Assembly (NCBI GenBank): GCA_905182995.1
Contig: CAJJDP010000163.1
Span: 62,001 to 126,000, forward strand
Reading direction: 5' to 3'
DNA from: Paramecium octaurelia
Lineage: Eukaryota; Ciliophora; Oligohymenophorea; Peniculida; Parameciidae
DNA length: 64,000 nucleotides
The position numbers and the translations under genes were made by a program. The notes below the pieces were generated by a model. The model was not told where the DNA came from. It saw only the letters and a program-made list of their open reading frames with translations, and ran no database searches. The stretch's first letter is position 1. Each line of letters opens with the position of its first letter. Of the stretch, positions 60,073 through 64,000 are shown one piece after another.

Positions 60073-60818
60073 TCACTTTTTTTATTTGATTTAAATGGTG
60101 GATGATCTCTTTTTTCGTTCATCATTCCTTCTAACTAAAACCGAAAAGTTATTGTAGTCTAGGGAGGAGATAGACCTCACCTTGTTGATCTCAATAGATT
60201 CCGTCTGCATTCGAGTCTTTGGTTTTGTTATTTGTTTGAATATTGATTATGAGGGTATGCCATTTATCATTAAGTATTGCTTCGGTAAGTAGAAATGCTT
60301 ACTCTTGATTGGGTATCAGTTACACTCTTCTCGGTTTCTATTCGTCTCCTGGATGCGACATCAATTTCTTTCTTCAATTGCATGATTTGTCTTTCATAGA
60401 GCTTAAAATTGGATGAATGATTATTACTTCAATCTTCATCTGAAGTATTTTGTGTTGGTCATCCTTCTACAACAGACTCTCTTCTAATTCATCGCAATGA
60501 ATCTTCAATCTTTGCTCTATCTGAAATAAATGATAAAATGAACATGAATGTGATATCGATTTTCCGATTCGATCTTTTATAATGAATGTTCCAGCAACTC
60601 ATATTATTCTGTCATCTCTTAATGCAATCTTTAATGTACATAATTAGTATTTACTCTATAAACTAGTCTAGGATGCGGGTGATGTATTTAAATGTTACTG
60701 CAATATCGTCTGGTAATATAACACGTATGTTTGAATAGCCGATGTGATTCAATTTGTTTTGCAGTTCTTCAAAATACTCGATGATTTATGATTTCAGATC
60801 ACTATTTAATTAATTCAT
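60073..60818 (-). CDS. coiled-coil hypothetical protein
   Basis: Four introns (60629-60654, 60522-60544, 60402-60427, 60280-60302; 23-26 nt) give about 215 residues. The middle is an extended coiled coil (LHQEMTEQYELLEHSLQK, CDELEESLLQKDDQHKILQ, YERQIMQLKKEIDVASRR); the C-terminal 70 residues are basic with SISSLDYNNFSVLVRRND. All junctions are GT-AG and restore the frame. No known domain. It converges on the large gene ending at 60052 (20 bases) and is head-to-head with the RCC1 gene. Confidence 0.7.
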
Positions 60819-60828
60819 TAACTAAATA
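60819..60828. promoter_or_regulatory. 10-bp head-to-head spacer
   Basis: Between the ATG of the coiled-coil gene (60818, minus) and the first ATG of the RCC1 gene (60829, plus). If both starts are right, promoters must overlap the opposite coding sequence. The RCC1 start is the less certain of the two: its first exon encodes only nine residues. Confidence 0.3.
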
Positions 60829-62232
60829 ATGTTGCAAGAATCCAAGTAAAACAGAGTATGCATTCCAACCCAAAGTGCAGTTCAAGAATAACTTCAATAC
60901 GTACACCCAATTCTAATTGAAGGTTACTTGTGGAGCTGAGAGTACATTCTGCATCACAATACATAAGAAAGTGTTTATGTGGGGATCGGGGATTCAGATC
61001 CCCTAACAATTGGAACTCCAGGATATTGAGTAGATAGCAGCTTCAAAGGAGCATTGGTTTGCATGGTCGGAGACACAGGTTTTCGGGTGGTAAGAGAGTG
61101 GCAATTAATGATTATTAGTGGTTCGAACAAGTAAGGCAAATTGGGCATGAATAACTCAGTCAATACTCCCACATTGTTTGACATTTTCAGCGAAGCCTCT
61201 CAATATGGATGGCAACTTCAAAAGATAGCTGTGGGATTGGATCATAGTGTGGCATTAATTGAAGTTGAGGAGGAAAACAAGATTTTCGTTTGGGGTTCCA
61301 ATGCTTATTAGCAATTGGGTTTCGATGCCTCAGAATAATTTGTTGCTATTCCTCATCAATTAGATTTGGATAATCTTCCTCGAATTGTTGACATCTATGC
61401 ATAACATAATTACACAATGGCCATAGACGAAGAAGGTCGTCTCTTTTCATGGGGAAGCAATGAATTTGGTCGTCTAGGATAGAATGCATTTGCCAAGTGT
61501 ATGAAATTGCCATCTCCCATAACTTCCCTTGGCAATCTCAAAATAGCTAAATTGGCCTTGGGAACATTTCATGTGTTGGCAATTGATACTCAAGGCAATC
61601 TGTATTCATGGGGTCGTGGATTGCAAGGGTAATTGGGACATGGCAATTCGAATGATTGCAGTAAGCCCAATCAAATCAGTTCATTGTCATCCATTAGAGA
61701 GGTGGCATGTGGAGAAGCTCACAGCATGGCACTATAAAACAATGGTTCAGTGTATGTCTTCGGATCTGGTCAATTTGGATAATTGGGATTGGGAGATTAC
61801 AAGCAACAAGATGCTCCACAGATGTTGCAGATGCATGGAGAAATGATCGCTTGTGGGAGACATCACTCGGCTGTGCTTACTAAGAGTGGGACTTTGTTTA
61901 TGTTCGGGAACAACGAGAGTAGTCAGTTGGGATTAGAATGCGGAAAGAGTGGTGCCTATTCGACTCCTTTGCCCAAACAAAGTCCTATGAATGTATATTA
62001 CAGCCCTTATGCAATTTAGATAGACCAATCAAATCTTTGAGCTGACTGATGAATTCATGAATAAGATTGAGGCCAGTAGGAGTGAAGATCTTGAACAGGT
62101 AAGTAGTATGTCTATTCACTCTAGTTATTGATCGAGTATCAGTAGAATACGCAGCAGATTCCGAATACTCAAACAACTATTTTCATCAAGGATCTGATGG
62201 AGAGAGTGATCGCACTCCTGAAGAAGAAATGA
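60829..62232 (+). CDS. RCC1-repeat (beta-propeller) protein
   Basis: Introns 60856-60880, 61090-61118, 61982-62003 and 62099-62124 (25, 29, 22, 26 nt) give about 433 residues. At least five RCC1 repeats are visible, each with a VFxWGSN.xGQLG-type turn: GSNKQGKLGMNN, VWGSNAYQQLGFD, SWGSNEFGRLGQN, SWGRGLQGQLGHGNS, FGSGQFGQLGLGDY and FGNNESSQLGLE, interleaved with ACGEAHSMAL-like strands. A short helical tail follows the propeller. RCC1-type propellers act as exchange factors for Ran or as scaffolds; catalytic residues cannot be judged here. Start chosen at the first ATG that splices into the repeats; an in-frame alternative without the first intron begins at 60788 but overlaps the opposite gene. 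Confidence 0.85.
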
Positions 62233-62312
62233 TGCATATGATATATATATATATAGATTCTACACACCATGTACTCTCTTTTTCAAATGTTAAATAAATT
62301 AAAATTTAATTA

Positions 62313-64000
62313 ATGGAGTAACTTGATTATGAAGAACTGCTATAACGATTTCGATATTCCTACATTAAGCCTAATTCTTAATTGAGATACTATTTATAAT
62401 CTCTTCCCTCTGAGTAATACCCTGATTTATTCCAAAAGATTGAAAACTTAAATTACGAGTCTCAAAAAGTCAAAAGATTGCTGAGAATGCTTAACAAACC
62501 GCATTAAACCCCTCAATATTTCCATCTTAAATTGAAGCACAAGTTAACAATCAATGAAACTGTCCCCCTCGAAATTGTCGACTTCAATAAGAAAAACACA
62601 TTAATTTTAGCATCACAATAACAAGGTTAATAATTATTTGATAGATTGAAGGAAGAGTTTTTTGTTGACTCCAAAATCAGAAAGAGCGGTATGTCTATTT
62701 TAATCCTATTAAAGATTCACTTACATTCAAAAATCAATATTATAAGGCATTATAGGATAACTTAACTAATCAATGCATTGAATAATGTCTGCGCCTTCTT
62801 AAGAGATCAGAATAAAATCTGGACACCCTCTAAATTGTGCTCACTGAATTAGTTGACACCCAATACGATATTACTCCATAATTAGGAGCAATTCATAATG
62901 CGTTGACCGAATTTAGTAAGAATGATCTATCAATCACTTGTTTGAAATTGGCACATTCTTGTGTAAGAGGGGATTTAACAGTTGCAGTCTAATTTGTGGC
63001 TAAGATGACTTAGGGTATTCATGATGATAATAGAAAATTTGCATTTCTTGCTACACTTCCTCATAAGTGTGAAAAGTAAGTCGATATCATATACAATTTG
63101 GCCACAATTCTGAACGAAGATTAAAAGGTATTTGATTTGAGTGCACGAATGAGAGATCTTTAAGTTCCATTGGGGAATTGGGCTCATCTAAGGAAGTTGT
63201 TGAGCCTCAATAAATACACGAATACCTTTGTGTCACTATTGGTTGTGGATTGGCTATTGGAGAAGAAATATGAATCGAATAGTAAGGATTTGGAATGCAT
63301 TATGGAATAGATTATTAGTGGATTGGCTGCGAATGTAATTTGATTTATTACATATTGTTAGTTTAAGAATTTTGCCAAGGTAGTCACACAACCAGTGATG
63401 TTCTTGGCTCAATTAAAATGTGTGGTGTTATATGCACTGTTCTGTGAGGATGATGCTCCAGCCAAATTGATGATCGCAATTAATGAAAATCTGAATAAGT
63501 ATACAGAGATCTTCAACCCTAAGAGTCATTTGTGCTAATTAAAGTATTTGATATCACCGTCATGTTAAAACGAGAGTTAGTTATTCTTGGACTGTCTATT
63601 TTTGTATTAAGCAATCACATTTGATGAGAAGGATCAATTCAACTATATATTGCCATTGATCATCTTGATGGCATTCAGCGGCAAAGTGAAGAATAGTGTG
63701 AATGTCAAGCAATCTCTAGAATTGTTAACACTATTCAAGTCAATCGAAATCAATGTGCTCTACAATAAAATATTTAAGGCATTGCATGAATTTCTGTATT
63801 ATGTCAACCCACACTAAGGAGAAGGAATCAATTTCAGAAAGGATAGATTGATACATTTAGTCAGATTCATCATGGTTCAAATTGGAAACACCCACATTTA
63901 ATAGCCCAAGTACATCTACACTACCTTTTCTCACGCATTTATTTCTCAATTTCGATTTAAGCTACCGAAATATGAAATCAATGTGAATCCCTTGAGTTGG
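62313..64000 (+). CDS. 5' part of a helical-repeat hypothetical protein
   Basis: ATG at 62313; introns 62689-62714 (26 nt) and 63335-63361 (27 nt); the frame is open to the window edge, giving about 545 residues without a stop. The protein is an all-helical solenoid (NALTEFSKNDLSITCLKL, ILMAFSGKVKNSVNVKQ) of HEAT/ARM style with amphipathic repeats of 35-45 residues. No zinc finger, kinase or other motif seen. Exportins, MIF4G-like and similar solenoid proteins would look alike; none can be chosen. The 3' end lies outside the window. Confidence 0.65.

Noticed and set aside
62238..62255. TA dinucleotide run as a possible regulatory repeat or telomere-like element
   Set aside because: Simple AT low complexity; not the G4T2/G3T3-type telomere repeat of Paramecium, and not near a chromosome end in this window.

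Overview
The window reads as macronuclear DNA of a ciliate close to Paramecium. It is AT-rich. Long conserved proteins (protein disulfide isomerase, ribosomal proteins, kinases) only read through when TAA and TAG are glutamine and TGA is the sole stop. Almost every gene is cut by tiny GT-AG introns, mostly 20-32 nt, and genes lie tens of bases apart on both strands. I found no operons, rRNA, tRNA, CRISPR array or transposon. All gene models below come from reading with that code and splicing by eye. Start, stop and intron phase were checked for arithmetic consistency in each spliced model. No database search was possible.

Layout. 1-7.2 kb: end of an unknown gene, an unknown gene, a PH-like plus CAMK-type kinase, an ankyrin protein, a three-thioredoxin PDI and, on the minus strand, a SAXO-like axonemal microtubule protein. 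7.2-12.6 kb: a non-coding stretch, then an OSCA/TMEM63-like channel gene whose first 1.3 kb occurs twice in tandem around a single N, most likely an unmerged contig overlap. 12.7-21 kb: coiled-coil protein, diflavin reductase, SHIPPO-like protein, ribosomal proteins eS1 and uL5, cGMP-dependent protein kinase. 21-29.6 kb: B-box-like protein, EF-hand protein, J-protein, complex III hinge protein, a small possibly axonemal protein and a long coiled-coil gene. 29.6-40.5 kb: two tandem 1,630-1,640-residue membrane proteins with a PAS domain (TmcB-like family). 40.5-50.4 kb: AGC kinase, Era-like GTPase, several small genes, a VAP, an Ulp1-type protease and an EF-hand protein. 50.4-64 kb: gene-poor AT-rich DNA, a basic Q/N/K-rich protein, a gene (or two) with an unresolved middle, a Vps50/54-like or otherwise unknown large protein, a coiled-coil protein, an RCC1-repeat protein and the 5' part of a helical-repeat protein cut by the window end.

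The genes do not form a pathway. Recurring themes are cilium structure (SAXO-like, SHIPPO-like and one possible further axonemal protein), signalling (PKG, AGC and PH-kinase, EF-hand proteins, PAS membrane proteins) and housekeeping. The points most worth a second look are the N-flanked duplication, near-identical tracts inside the tandem PAS paralogues with an intron present in only one copy, ATGA start/stop overlaps between neighbours, very short head-to-head spacers, and a few introns of 45-47 nt in a genome that otherwise uses 20-32.
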